From Brucella cytisi (GTDB lineage Bacteria > Pseudomonadota > Alphaproteobacteria > Rhizobiales > Rhizobiaceae): 64,000 nt of DNA. The position numbers and the translations under genes are program-made. The stretch's first letter is position 1. Each line of letters starts with the position of its first letter. Below are positions 30,663 through 41,693 of this stretch, piece by piece. The DNA is taken from contig JAAVLQ010000001.1 in the NCBI GenBank assembly GCA_012103075.1, forward strand, positions 1,860,001 to 1,924,000. The letters are read 5' to 3'. Under the pieces are notes generated by a model, which saw nothing but the letters and a program-made list of their open reading frames with translations, was not told where the DNA came from and made no database searches.

Positions 30663-31622
30663 ATGAAACGCACATTGACGGCCCTGACGGCCGCATTTTC
30701 TTTTGCTCTGATTTCGAGCGCATCTGCTGCATCGCTGACGGTTGGCTTTTCGCAGATCGGTTCGGAATCGGGCTGGCGTGCTGCAGAAACGGCCCTGACC
30801 AAGCAGGAAGCCGAAAAGCGCGGCTATACGCTCAAGTTCGCCGATGCACAGCAGAAGCAGGAAAACCAGATCAAGGCCGTTCGTGGCTTCATCGCTCAAG
30901 GGGTTGATGCAATCCTGATCGCACCCGTGGTCTCCACAGGTTGGGACGCCGTTCTGAAGGAAGCCAAGGAAGCCGAAATTCCCGTCGTCCTGCTCGACCG
31001 CCAGATCGATTCTCCGGAAGACCTTTATCTGACCGCCGTAACCTCCGATCAGGTTCATGAAGGCAAGGTGGCCGGTGACTGGCTGGTGAAGGATGTGGGC
31101 GACAAGCCGTGCAATGTGGTCGAGCTTCAGGGCACCACCGGTTCCTCGCCCGCCATCAACCGCAAGAAGGGTTTTGAAGACGCCATCAAGGGGCATGACA
31201 ACATCAAGATTTCCCGCTCGCAGACGGGTGACTTCACCCGCACAAAGGGCAAGGAAGTCATGGAAAGCTTCATCAAGGCCGAAGGCGGCGGCAAGAATAT
31301 CTGCGCCGTCTATGCCCATAATGACGACATGGCTGTCGGCGCCATTCAGGCAATCAAGGAGGCTGGCTTGAAGCCGGGCACGGAAATCAAGATCGTGTCG
31401 ATCGACTCCGTACCGGATATCTTTCAGGCCATGGCGAACGGCGAAGCCAATGCGACCGTCGAGCTGACGCCGAACATGGCAGGCCCGGCCTTCGACGCGA
31501 TTGAAGCCTTCAAGGACAAGGGTACCGTTCCGCCGAAGTGGATCCAGACGGAATCGAAGCTCTACACGCAGGCTGACGATCCGAAAGCCGTCTACGAAGC
31601 CAAGAAGGGGCTCGGTTACTGA
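30663..31622 (+). CDS. ytfQ: YtfQ, galactofuranose-type sugar-binding protein
   Basis: 319 residues, intact, starting at ATG 30663 behind GGGAGG. Signal peptide 1-22 ending in SASAA. Mature Peripla_BP_4 fold: TVGFSQIGSESGWRAAE, AQQKQENQIKAVRGFIAQGV, PVVLLDRQIDSPEDLYLTAV, ELQGTTGSSPAINRKKGF and YAHNDDMAVGAIQAIKEAG. These blocks match the YtfQ family, whose E. coli member binds galactofuranose. It leads a four-gene transporter operon divergent from the ChvE/De Ley-Doudoroff operon. Confidence 0.92.
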   Translation: MKRTLTALTAAFSFALISSASAASLTVGFSQIGSESGWRAAETALTKQEAEKRGYTLKFADAQQKQENQIKAVRGFIAQGVDAILIAPVVSTGWDAVLKEAKEAEIPVVLLDRQIDSPEDLYLTAVTSDQVHEGKVAGDWLVKDVGDKPCNVVELQGTTGSSPAINRKKGFEDAIKGHDNIKISRSQTGDFTRTKGKEVMESFIKAEGGGKNICAVYAHNDDMAVGAIQAIKEAGLKPGTEIKIVSIDSVPDIFQAMANGEANATVELTPNMAGPAFDAIEAFKDKGTVPPKWIQTESKLYTQADDPKAVYEAKKGLGY

Positions 31623-31634
31623 TCCTCTCGTCCT

Positions 31635-31657
31635 CGGGCCGCGTTTGTCGCGGCCCG
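31635..31657 (+). promoter_or_regulatory. Strong hairpin between ytfQ and ytfR
   Basis: Perfect 9-bp stem CGGGCCGCG / CGCGGCCCG with a 5-base loop, 13 bases after the binding-protein stop and with no T run. Same position and type as the hairpin between chvE and gguA. Confidence 0.65.
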
Positions 31658-31691
31658 GAATGACTTTTGCAAAATGCAATGGAAGACTGCC

Positions 31692-33238
31692 ATGGCTGCA
31701 AAAGACGCTCCATCGGCGGCCGCAATGCCGCTTCTTGAAGCCCGTTCGATCACCAAATCCTTTCTGGGCGTGACCGCGCTCGACCATGTCGATTTCACGC
31801 TCAACCGCGGGGAAATCCATGCATTGCTCGGCGAAAACGGCGCGGGTAAATCCACGCTTATCAAGATATTGACCGGCGCTTACCACGGCTTCGGCGGTTC
31901 GATCCTGCTTGAGGGCCAGCCGATTGCGCCTGCCTCCGTGGCAGAGGCGCAGACACTCGGTATCGGCACGGTCTATCAGGAGGTCAACCTTCTTGAAAAT
32001 CTGACGGTTGCAGAGAACCTGTTTCTGGGACGCCAGCCGAAACGTTTCGGACTGGTTGACCGGGGCCGGATGGAAAAGATGCGACGAACCTTCTTTCCCG
32101 CTACGGCCTCACCATCGATGTTGGCGTGCCTCTGTCCGCCTATTCGGTCGCCATCCGCCAGATCATCGCGATTGCACGCGCCGTCGATCTCTCGGGCAAG
32201 GTGCTCGTCCTTGACGAACCGACCGCCAGTCTCGATGCACGCGAAGTCGAGATGCTGTTCGGCGTGCTGCGCCAGTTGAAGGCAGACGGCCTCGGCATCA
32301 TCGTCATCACCCATTTTCTGGATCAGGTCTATGCTATCGCTGATTGCGCCACCGTATTGCGCAACGGACGGCTGGTCGGCAGCCGCAACCTGTCGGAACT
32401 GCCGCGCACCGATCTCATTTCCATGATGCTCGGCCACCAGTTGCAGGAAACTGTGCGCCGCCAGCTGACCGAGGAAGTAAGCCTCGACACGGTTGCCCCG
32501 ATCCGCTTTGCAGGCTTCGGCAGACAAGGCAGCGTTGCGCCGTTCGATCTCTCGATCCAGCCGGGAGAAGCCGTTGGCATTGCCGGGCTGCTCGGTTCCG
32601 GCCGCACCGAAACCGCGCTGTTGATGTTCGGTGTCGATCAGACCGACAGCGGCACCTTGACCGTCGACGGCAAGGAAACGAGGCTCCCCTCGCCCGTTGC
32701 CGCCATTGCGGAACGCTTCGCTTTCTGCCCGGAAGAGCGCAAGACCGACGGCATTATCGGTGATTTCTCGATGGCCGAAAACATCGCACTGGCCGTTCAG
32801 GCGAAGCGTGGCTGGTCCAGACCGATTTCATCGCGCGAGAAAACGGCGCTTGCGCAGCGCTACATCAAGGCGCTCGATATCCGCCCGCCCGATCCTGACA
32901 AGCCGATCAAGTTTCTGTCCGGCGGCAACCAGCAGAAAGCCATACTGGCACGCTGGCTTGCCACCGACCCCCGCCTGCTGATCCTCGATGAGCCGACGCG
33001 TGGCATCGATATCGGCGCCCATGCTGAAATCCTGAAGCTCATCGGCGAACTTTGCGCCGAAGGCATGTCGCTGGTCATCATCTCGTCGGAATTCGAGGAG
33101 CTTGCCGCCGTTGCCAATCGCGTCATCGTCCTGTCCGACCGTCGCCATGTGGCGGAACTGAAGGGCGAGGAAATCACTGCCGACAATATCGTGCGTGCAA
33201 TCGCAGAGACCGGAAGCGAAAAGGAAGCTGCAGCATGA
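31692..33238 (+). CDS. ytfR: YtfR, sugar ABC transporter ATPase with two nucleotide-binding domains (frame broken once)
   Basis: Tandem ATPase. Domain 1: Walker [17 protein letters not shown], Walker [17 protein letters not shown]; its signature region is the atypical LSAYSVAIRQIIAIARA. Domain 2: [37 protein letters not shown] and [21 protein letters not shown] break near 32090 interrupts domain 1. I start at ATG 31692 (MAAKDAP); ATG 31674 in the same frame is possible. The stop overlaps the next gene (ATGA). Confidence 0.9.
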
Positions 33239-34279
33239 TTGCCCGCATGACCAGAAAAACTCAAAAGACTGGCGCCGCAACTGGCCGCCCTTGTGCTCAT
33301 TCTGGTGGCGAACACCATCATCGCGCCCGGCTTTCTCGACATCTCGTTCCAGAACGGACGGCTCTATGGAAGCCTGATCGATATTCTGGTGCGCGCCGCA
33401 CCCGTCGCCATTCTAGCTGTCGGCATGACGCTGGTGATCGCAACGCGCGGCATCGATCTGTCAGTCGGTGCAGTCATGGCAATCAGCGGCGCCTTTGCCG
33501 CGTCGCTCATCGTTGCGGGCTATCCGCTTGCAATCGTCATTCCGGCAGCGCTTGGCGTCGGCCTTCTGTGTGGCTTGTGGAACGGCTTTCTGGTTGCGGT
33601 CTTCGATATCCAGCCGATCATCGCAACGCTCATCCTGATGGTGGCAGGTCGCGGCATCGCGCAGCTTATCACCGAAGGCGCAATCCTCACCTTCAACAAT
33701 GATTCCTTTGCGGCGCTTGGCTCCGGCTCCTTCCTCGGTGTGCCCGTTTCAGTCCTGATATGGATTCTGGCCGGTCTGGTCGTGGGCCTCGCAGTGCGCT
33801 CCAGTGCGCTTGGCTTCCTGATCGAGGCGACCGGCATCAACCGTCGCGCGGCGATGCTGGCAGGGGTCAAGGCGCGCTTTCTCCTGTTCAGCGTCTATGC
33901 GGTTTCCGGCGTCGGCGCTGCCCTTGCCGGGCTGATCGCGGCAGCGGATATTCGCGGCGCAGATGCCAACAATGCCGGGCTGTGGCTTGAACTCGACGCC
34001 ATTCTGGCCGTTGTCATCGGTGGCACCTCGCTTAATGGCGGGCGTTTCTCGATCATGGCTTCGCTGCTCGGCGCGCTCATCATCCAGTCGATCAACACAG
34101 GCATTCTGATGGCGGGCTTTCCGCCGGAATTCAACCTCATCATCAAGGCCGTCATCATCGTGATCGTGCTCACCTTCCAGTCACCGGCCATTGTCCAGCT
34201 CATTACCTTCCTGCGCTCGGAACGCAAGGGCAATGGAGCCAATCCGGTCCGTCAAAGCCAGCAGGGAGCACGGCAATGA
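33235..34279 (+). CDS. ytfT: YtfT, sugar ABC transporter permease (frame broken once)
   Basis: BPD_transp_2 permease of about 348 residues with ATRGIDLSVGAVMAISGAFA near residue 80 and VIGGTSLNGGRFSIMASLLG near the C-terminal third. Eight to ten membrane segments. A break near 33260 (one extra A) cuts the first residues from the rest. It overlaps ytfR and yjfF by ATGA junctions, so translation is coupled. Confidence 0.9.
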
Positions 34280-35264
34280 GAGCACTGCGCAATCTGCCCT
34301 TCCTGACGACGGTTGCAATCTTCCTGCTCGCCTATGCGATCTGCATCATCCAGTTTCCGAACATGCTGTCGACACGGGTGATCGGCAATCTTCTGACGGA
34401 CAACGCCTTCCTCGGCATAGCCGCCGTCGGCATGACATTCGTGATCCTTTCCGGCGGCATCGACCTGTCGGTCGGCTCGGTCATCGCCTTCACCAGCGTT
34501 TTCGTTGCCGTGATGGTCGGGCAGCTCGGCGTGCATCCGCTCATGGCATTCGGCCTCGTTCTTGTGATCGCTGCATTGTTCGGCGCGTGGATGGGCATGA
34601 TGATCCATTTCTTGCGGATCCCGCCTTTCGTGGCCACACTTGCGGGCATGTTTCTGGCGCGCGGTGCGGCCTTCCTCATCTCGACGCAGTCCGTGCCCAT
34701 CGCGCATCCGTTTCTCGATACATTGCAGGGGGGCTTTATTTCCGCCTGCCGGGCGGCGGCAGGCTGACATTCATCGCCATGCTCATGCTCGCGGTCTTCA
34801 TCGTCGGCGGCATCATCGCCCATCGCACGCGCTTCGGCGCCAATATCTACGCGCTTGGCGGCAACCAGCAGTCGGCGGAGCTGATGGGCGTTCCGATTGC
34901 CCGCACGACAATCGGCATCTATACGATGTCGGGTATCCTTTCCGGTCTCGCCGGGATCGTCTATACGCTTTATACTTCGTCCGGCTATTCGCTCGCGACG
35001 GTGGGGGTAGAACTGGATGCCATCGCCTCGGTGGTGATCGGCGGGACATTGCTGACAGGTGGTGCAGGCCTTGTGGCCGGAACATTCGTCGGCATTCTCA
35101 TACAGGGGCTGATCCAGACATACATTGTTTTCGACGGAACGCTGTCTTCCCGGTGGACGAAAATAGCAATCGGTATATTGCTGTTCCTGTTCATTGCCCT
35201 GCAACGAGGACTTGTATGGTTCTCCGATCTAAGACTGGCGCGGCAACGCATGAAGGAGGCCTGA
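34276..35264 (+). CDS. yjfF: YjfF, second sugar ABC transporter permease (frame broken once)
   Basis: BPD_transp_2 permease of about 330 residues: [60 protein letters not shown] and VVIGGTLLTGGAGLVAGTFV. A break near 34730 (one missing base) splits it. YtfT and YjfF form the heteromeric channel of the YtfQRT-YjfF importer. It ends one base before the TTG start of the regulator gene. Confidence 0.9.
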
Positions 35265-35265
35265 A

Positions 35266-35992
35266 TTGGGATTGCTGGAAACGGCCATAACCGGACGCAA
35301 ACGCCATAACAGCCACGCTGTCGTGGTGGGTGAACTGGGCCGCGGCATCGTCGCGGGAACCATTCCTGCAGGGTCCATCCTTCCGGGCGATCATGAATTG
35401 TCGCTGCGCTTCGGCGTTTCCCGCACCGTTCTGCGCGAGGCGATGAAAACCCTCGCCGCCAAGCGCCCATCATCGAACCCAAGGCCAAGGTCGGCACCCG
35501 TGTTCTGGGCCATGCGAGCTGGAATTTCTTCGATCCCGATGTGTTGACATGGCGCTTCGAGGCAGGCTTCGATGAAGTCTTCGTGGACCATCTGGCGGAA
35601 ATGCGCATGGCACTGGAACCGGCAGCCGCAGCGGCCGCGGCTGAACGCGCCACCAGTGACGAGATTGTCGAGCTTTACGCGCTCGCCGCCAAGTTCGACG
35701 ATCCGAACCACACGCCCGAATCCATCGCCAAGGTTGATCTGGAATTCCATCTGGCCATTGCGCGCATGTCCGGCAATCCGTTCATGCGCTCGGTCAGTGG
35801 ATTGATCGAGGCGGCGCTGGCAATCTCGTTCCAGCTTTCATCACCCGCCTCATCACGAGAAGGCATTGCCGAATGCGCGGCCAATCACTTGCGCATTGCC
35901 CACGCCATTGCGTCACGTGATCCACAAAAGCACGTCTGGCCATGGAAAGCGTTATCAAGCTCGGGGTCGATCGCATCCGCGATGTGATCTGA
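35266..35992 (+). CDS. GntR/FadR-family regulator with TTG start (frame broken twice)
   Basis: N-terminal GntR winged helix (VVVGELGRGIVAGTIPAGSI, LSLRFGVSRTVLREAMKTLA) and C-terminal FCD ligand domain (LTWRFEAGFDEVFVDHLAEM, RMALEPAAAAAAAERAT, VDLEFHLAIARMSGNPFM). The TTG at 35266 is preceded by AAGGAGG at ideal spacing; no ATG fits. Breaks are near 35468 (one C missing) and 35930 (A run). Last gene of the ytf operon, it probably represses one or both divergent sugar operons. Confidence 0.85.
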
Positions 35993-35995
35993 AGG

Positions 35996-36417
35996 TTACG
36001 ATACCTTCAGATCAAACTGCGGCTCGCCGCGCAGCGTATTGCTGACCGTGCAGATTTCCTCAGCCATTTCGGCGAGACGATGCTTTTCGTCATCGGTCAG
36101 GTCACCGCCGAAATGGAAGGTGATGTTGAACCGTTCGATACGCGACGGTCCTTCATGCGCCTTGTCGCCCTTCACTTCCACCCGCACATCGGTCAGCTTT
36201 TCCTTCAGTTCGAGCTTGGTGGCAGCAATGCGCGCACTGAGCGCCATGCAGGCCGCAACCGACGAATAGATGAGATCGAGCGGATTGAAGCCCGCCTGAC
36301 TGACACTGGTGACAATTTCAACCACACCGCCGGTCGGCGTGGTGATGACAGGCAGCTTTCCTGCGGCATTTCGGCGACGGCACCCGTCTCGCGGGTTCTG
36401 ACTTTCAGTTCGCTCAT
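35996..36417 (-). CDS. OsmC-family peroxidase-like protein (frame broken once)
   Basis: About 140 residues. OsmC/Ohr fold with both conserved cysteines: one in [12 protein letters not shown] and one in [12 protein letters not shown]. These form the thiol pair that reduces organic peroxides in the family; the YhfA-like subgroup is less well characterised. A break near 36378 separates [18 protein letters not shown] from the rest. The start overlaps the stop of the D-aminopeptidase gene (ATGA), so the two are co-translated. Confidence 0.85.
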
Positions 36418-37974
36418 TCCTGAATTCTCCTGTAGTCCACATGCCGTGCCAGCCAGCAGCCGACGGTCATGCCTGTTATCTCGCCTTTGGCGTCACGATG
36501 GAAGACAAGTTTCCATTCGCCCGGCGACGGCGCGTCCATCGAGCGCTGCACCGGCAGCAGCCAGACATCCGGTCCCGCCTTATAGAGCGAATACATATCG
36601 CTCTTGCCGAGAAATCCTTCAAAGGCCCCGTAAAAGCGCCGCCCTCATTGACGATCAAAAGATCGGCCTCGAGTTCGTAGCTGCGATAACGTCCAGCAAT
36701 ATCCTGCTTCGCCGCGCCTTTCAGGCGCTGCATTGTCAGGCTCAGATTTTCATCCTCGCGCGCCAGATGGATCGTGTCGCCATCGCGGCGGATCGTGGTC
36801 ATCGCGGAACGCGCCTCGTTCTCGCCTATTACGTCCATGATTTCCGGGCCGGTGCCGAAACGTGCCTTCATGCGTCCGCGTCCGGCATCTTCAAGGCTCA
36901 GCACGAGACCGGTTTCATGGTCGAGCCATGAGCCGAACCATGCGGCATCGGCTTCAATGCGAACCTGTTCCGATGTCGGAACGCCAAGCGCAATATTCAT
37001 CAGCTTGAAGGCGACGTCGGAAGCTCCGCCTTCAAAATTGAACATGGCGATTGCCGAGAGGCGCTCATCGGCGCAATGCCAGCGCTGGCAGCGCCAGCCG
37101 CGCAAAGCCCCGCCATGGCCGGTCAGGCGCTTGCCGCCCGTTTCCTCGAATTTGAGGCCGAGACCGTAGGGAGCAGCAGCACCGTCTCTGAAAGTCTGCG
37201 GACCGCTCAGACGACGATAGATTCCGCTTTCGTCGTCGCGAGTCGCATCGATGAACTGTTCCCGGGCGATCATATCGTCCAGCGACGCGCAGATGCCGGC
37301 ATCGCCCATCCAGTGGATGCGATTGACGGCAGGCAGGAAGCCACGCACCGTATCGCCCTCATAGCCGGTGCATTCGTCGAACAGCGCGGTATCGGGAATA
37401 AGTTCTGCGGTCTTCATGCCCGCCGGCTGGAAAATGCGTTCCGACAGAAGTTCGATAAGCGTCCGGCCTGTATGCTGCTCGATCAGATCAGCCAGAATGC
37501 GGAAATTGCCATTGCAGTAGGAATAATGCGTGCCCGGTGCAAAATGCGTGGTCTTCAGGCGGCGCAGCAGGCTTTGTGCCTGTTCGGGCCGAAAGACGCC
37601 TTCCGGATCAGCTCCGCAAAGAACCGTCAGCGCCCAGTAATCGCGCAGGCCCGACTGGTTGTTGCACAGATCGCGCACGCTGGGACGCTTTTCAGCAAAC
37701 TTGTCGAGATAGGCGGCAAGCGCATCATCAAGAACTTCCGGCTCGCCGACGCTGTCGAGCAGAACGGCGCAGGTGAACTGCTTGCTGACCGAACAGATCG
37801 GCATGCGCGTTTCGGGCGTCATCGCCTTGCGAGTGGAAAGATCGGCAAAGCCCCATGCATGGCGCAGCACGACCTTGCCATCTTTCAGCACCGCGACCGC
37901 GCCACCGGCCCTTTATAGTGCTGCGGAATGGTGCGAACGAAGGTTTCAAGCGCGGAAAGATCGAATTTTGACAT
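36414..37974 (-). CDS. dap: D-aminopeptidase (DAP), penicillin-recognising fold (frame broken twice)
   Basis: About 520 residues from ATG 37974. Releases N-terminal D-amino acids (D-Ala, D-Ser, D-Thr) from peptides. The serine-hydrolase domain carries S62-x-x-K65 in [16 protein letters not shown] (catalytic Tyr) and [13 protein letters not shown] (catalytic His). Two C-terminal antiparallel barrel domains follow, ending [20 protein letters not shown]. These agree with the well-studied Ochrobactrum anthropi enzyme, and Brucella has close relatives. Breaks are near 37905 (one C missing) and 36625 (one G missing). Confidence 0.93.
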
Positions 37975-38019
37975 GATGCTCAGGCGACTCAGATGAAAAT
38001 CAATAGCCGCCACGAGGCA

Positions 38020-38836
38020 TCATTTTGTCCGTTCGATCAAGGCCATGGCCGCATGCGGATTATGCGCCTTATAGCCGCTGATCACATAGAAATAGACATC
38101 GCGGGCGATATGGTCCGCAACAGGTGGCGTCACGGTCTTCAACCCTTCGGCGGGTTCTCCCGCTGCTATCGCCTTGGCGCGTGCAGCCCACTGGTCGAGA
38201 TGGCTTTCGCTATAGCCGAGCGGTTCACCTTCTTCTGTGCCCATGATGCGAAGATAGGCGAAAGGTGCGGTCATATCGGCGAATTGCGGAAAGTCGCTGT
38301 CGCCTGCAATCACCACCGCTACGCCATATTCGCGCAGCAAGGCGATGAAGTCCGGTGAATTGAAACTGTCGTGACGCACCTCCACCGCATGGCGCACATC
38401 GCGCCCGTCGACACGCTTCGGCAGAAGCTTCAAAAACGCCTCGAAGTCCACGGGGTCGAACTTCTTCGTTCCCATGAATTGCCAGTTGACCACGCCGAGC
38501 TTGTCTTTCAGTTCCATCATCATGCCGCCGGTCATGAACCGTTCAATGCTCTCACCCGCCTCCGCCAGCACACGGCGATTGGTGGAAAAACGCGGTGCCT
38601 TCAGCGAAAAAACACAAAGCCTTCCGGCGTTTCATCATGCCATTTGGCGAAAGTCGTGGGTTTCTGCGGGCCGTAATAAGTGCTGTTGATCTCGATGGAT
38701 GTGAGCTTGCTCGATGCATATTCAAGCTGGCGCTTCTTCGACAGTTTTTCAGGATAGAAGCTCTTGTCCCACGGTTCATAGGCCCATCCGCCAATACCGA
38801 CGCGGATCTTACCCGTGTTTTCCCCGCCATCGCCAT
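38020..38836 (-). CDS. DUF72 (YecE-like) protein (frame broken about twice)
   Basis: TIM-barrel protein of the DUF72 family. Visible blocks are IRVGIGGWAYEPWDKSFYPE, INSTYYGPQKPTTFAKWHDE, FSLKAPRF, GVVNWQFMGTKKFD, HAVEVRHDSF, GVAVVIAGDSDFPQFAD and DVYFYVISGYKAHNPHAAMAL. The N-terminal part is out of frame. The best start is ATG 38836 after GGAGGA, with one G missing near 38826; another break lies near 38598. No activity is established for the family. Confidence 0.8.
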
Positions 38837-39142
38837 TCCTCCATACCGGTGCATCATGAGTTCATACAGTTTAGTCATGATGTTTAATCTGTATTCACAC
38901 CGCTGGCTATGTTCATATCAGCGTGCTTGACTGGGAGGAGAAGCAGGCGGCTGAAAGTAAACTTTGCCGCGAGACTGAGGTTTATGCACCTGTCGGCCAT
39001 TTGGGTGCGTCTGACCATGAGTTCCCGTTCCCCAACACATGGACTGTCCCGGTTTTCGGGAGGATCTTTTTGAAAAGAGGCGGAGAAACCGTCCTTGCAA
39101 GGCGAGCCGGAATGGCGAGCGAGACATGGTGAGATTGAGGAA
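38837..39142. other. 306-base gap before the TPP enzyme gene
   Basis: No convincing gene. A 69-codon open frame at 38923-39132 shows no family pattern. GC content is normal. No known riboswitch motif is visible; the TPP-riboswitch CTGAGA and ACCTGAT-type elements are not arranged correctly. It should hold promoters for the flanking divergent genes. Confidence 0.5.
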
Positions 39143-40837
39143 ATGCATACAATGACGAGCAAACCCAATGCCCGTACCGGAGGCCAGATTTTGGTGGATG
39201 CGCTGCGCATCCACGGCACTGACCGGGTCTTCTGCGTCCCCGGCGAGAGCTATCTCGCTGCGCTTGACGCCTTTCATGATTTCAGCGACGCGATTGACCT
39301 GATCGTCTGCCGGCAGGGAAGGCGGCGCGGCCTATATGGCGGAAACCTATGGCAAGCTGACCGGCAAGCCGGGTATCTGCTTCGTCACACGCGGTCCCGG
39401 CGCAACAAACGCCTCTGTCGGTGTGCATACAGCTTTTCAGGATTCGACACCGATGCTGCTCTTCATCGGTCAGGTCGCCAGCGATCAGGTCGAGCGCGAG
39501 GCATTTCAGGAAATCGATTATCGCCGCATGTTCGGCCAGATGGCCAAATGGGTCGTCCAGATCGACGATGCCGCCCGCATTCCGGAACTGGTCAGCCAAG
39601 CCTTCCACCGCGCCGTCAACGGTCGCCCCGGCCCGGTCGTGATCGCCCTGCCGGAAGACATGCTGACATCCTATGCCGCCGTCAGCGATGCACCGGCCTA
39701 TAAGCAGGTCCAGATGCATCCGGTGCCGACCAGCTACAGGACATGCAGACGCTTCTTGCAAAGGCCGAACGGCCTCTGGTGATCGTCGGCGGTGGCGGCT
39801 GGAATGCGAGAGCCATCAGCGATCTGCGGAAATTTGCCGAGAACATGCACCTGCCCGTCGCGGCATCCTTCCGCTGCCAAGACATGTTCGACAACACTCA
39901 CCCGCTCTACGCAGGCGAAATGGGAACCTCGATCAGCCCCAAGCTGGCGCAGCGCGTGCGTGATGCCGATCTGCTGATCGTGATCGGTGCCCGCCTCGGC
40001 GAAATGACGACGCAGGGCTACGAACTGGTATCCATTCCGGTGCCACAACAGAAGCTCATCCATATCCATCCGGGCGCAGAGGAACTGGGCCGCGTCTATC
40101 ATGCAGACGTTCCGGTCAATGCCTCCATGCCTGCCTTCTGTGCGGCAGCAGCAAAGCTTGCGCCGGTTGCTGATCCGCGCTGGAAATCATGGACCGACAG
40201 CGCCAATGCCGATTACCGCGACAACATCAAATCGCCAGTCATCCCCGGTGATGTGCAGATGGGCGAAGTGATGGAGTGGCTGCGCGCGCATCTGCCCGCC
40301 GACGCCATCATCACCAATGGCGCGGGCAACTATTCCGCATGGCCGCATCGCTTCTACCAGTACCGCACCTATCGCAGCCAGCTGGCTCCCACCAACGGCT
40401 CGATGGGCTATGGCGTACCGGCTGCGGTCGCGGCCAAGCTCACCGCACCGGAACGCACGGTTGTTGCCTTTGCAGGTGACGGCTGCTTCCTCATGAACGG
40501 TCAGGAACTGGCAACAGCAGCGCAGTATGGAGCCAATGCCATCTTCATCGTCGTCAATAACGGCATGTATGGCACCATCCGTATGCATCAGGAACGCACC
40601 TATCCGGGCCGCGTTTCAGGCACCGGCCTCGCCAATCCTGACTTCGCAGCGCTTGCCCGCGCCTATGGCCTGCATGGCGAAGTGGTGGAAAAGACGGCTG
40701 ATTTTGCACCGGCCTTCGAGGCTTGCGAAAAGTCCGGCAAGCCGGGCCTCATCGAAATCCGCATCGATCCGGAAGCGCTTTCACCGAAGATGAGCCTCAG
40801 CCAGATGCGCGAGCAGGGTCTAGCCAAGCAGCGATAG
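39143..40837 (+). CDS. Thiamine-diphosphate-dependent enzyme, acetolactate-synthase-like (frame broken twice)
   Basis: About 565 residues with the three ThDP domains in order: PYR domain with the catalytic glutamate region CRQEGGAAYMAETYGKLTG, central domain (ERPLVIVGGGGWNARAI), and PP domain with the Mg-ThDP motif starting GDGCFLMNGQEL and ending FIVVNN. Breaks are near 39320 and 39735. It is not a typical IlvB: no ilvN regulatory subunit is adjacent. Start at ATG 39143 after TTGAGGA; 39152 is an alternative. It converges on the racemase-MFS pair and may process the same substrate, which is unknown. Confidence 0.85.
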
Positions 40838-40856
40838 ACGGACGCCAAATAAAGAA

Positions 40857-40890
40857 GCACGCTTTCTTCTCGGCCAAGAAGGAAGCGTGC
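40857..40890. terminator. Bidirectional hairpin between the convergent TPP-enzyme and racemase units
   Basis: GCACGCTTTCTTCT pairs with AGAAGGAAGCGTGC with one mismatch. A T-rich tail on the minus strand (TTCTTTATTT) makes it a good terminator for the leftward racemase transcript. Confidence 0.65.
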
Positions 40891-41005
40891 AAAAGACATT
40901 TTCAATCACAACGCCCCCGGCGTATCTGTGATCCGGTGCAAGGGGTGTACCGCACCGATAAAATGCCTGTCGGTCGCCGGAACGAATGTCCCGGCAATCC
41001 CACGA

Positions 41006-41691
41006 TCAGGCCTGCGCTTCTCCACAGATCTGCTGTTTGTCGAGCGCCTCGATCATTAGCTCCACCGCTGACGAGATCGGCGCGACAATCGGAATATCGA
41101 AGCCGCCACGCAGTTGTTCCGCAGCTTCCCCGAGCGGCCCACCGCCGATGATGACCGCTTCGGCTCCATCCATGATGCAAAGCCGCACCGCCGCTTCCAG
41201 TTCTGTACGCAGACGCGCGCCATCGCGCGCCAGCTTCTCAGGGTCTCCGGGCGTGCAGCGAATACCCGTATAAAGATGCGACAGGCCTAGGCTTTCCGCC
41301 CGCGCGGCTATTGCATCGGCAAGATCCGGCGTTACCGTCGCAATGCCGAACCGTCGTCCATTCCGTGTTGCCTCGACCATCGAGGCCTCGCAAATGCCGA
41401 GAACCGGCACGGCCGGGCTCTCCTGCAGATGCACGACACCGGGATCGCCATAAGCGCTGACAATGACCCCGATGCAGTTTGAGTTCTGCCCCTGCCGATT
41501 TCTATGACCTGCACCGCTGAAGCGTGCAGCTGCTCGTCATTGACGATCATCGAAGGGCTGCGTGTCGCAGTGGCGGCTTCGATCCGAAGCCGCCCGTTCG
41601 CCTTCCGCCCGGCAATATCGAGCATCATCCCGCTCGTTGCCTCTGAGCTGTTTGGATTGATCAGCAGGACATAGGGGGATGATGCAGTCAT
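41006..41691 (-). CDS. Asp/Glu/hydantoin racemase family protein (frame broken once)
   Basis: About 229 residues. N-terminal YVLLINPNSSEATSGMML, middle VPVLGICEASMVEA, and C-terminal CIMDGAEAVIIGGGPLGEAA belong to the Asp/Glu/hydantoin racemase superfamily. Usually two cysteines act as acid/base: the GICEAS Cys is here; where family members often have GCAG the sequence reads IGGGPLG, so the second thiol may be missing. It could be a racemase, decarboxylase or isomerase. A break near 41487 splits it. Two bases separate it from the MFS gene, so they form an operon. Confidence 0.78.
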
Positions 41692-41693
41692 GT

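Noticed and set aside
38923..39132. A 69-codon ORF before the TPP enzyme
   Set aside because: No strong ribosome site, no domain or signal, and unlikely composition; it probably lies in the promoter/leader.
38837..39142. TPP or other riboswitch before the TPP-dependent enzyme
   Set aside because: The conserved TPP-riboswitch segments are not present in the right order, and no other known riboswitch core was recognised.
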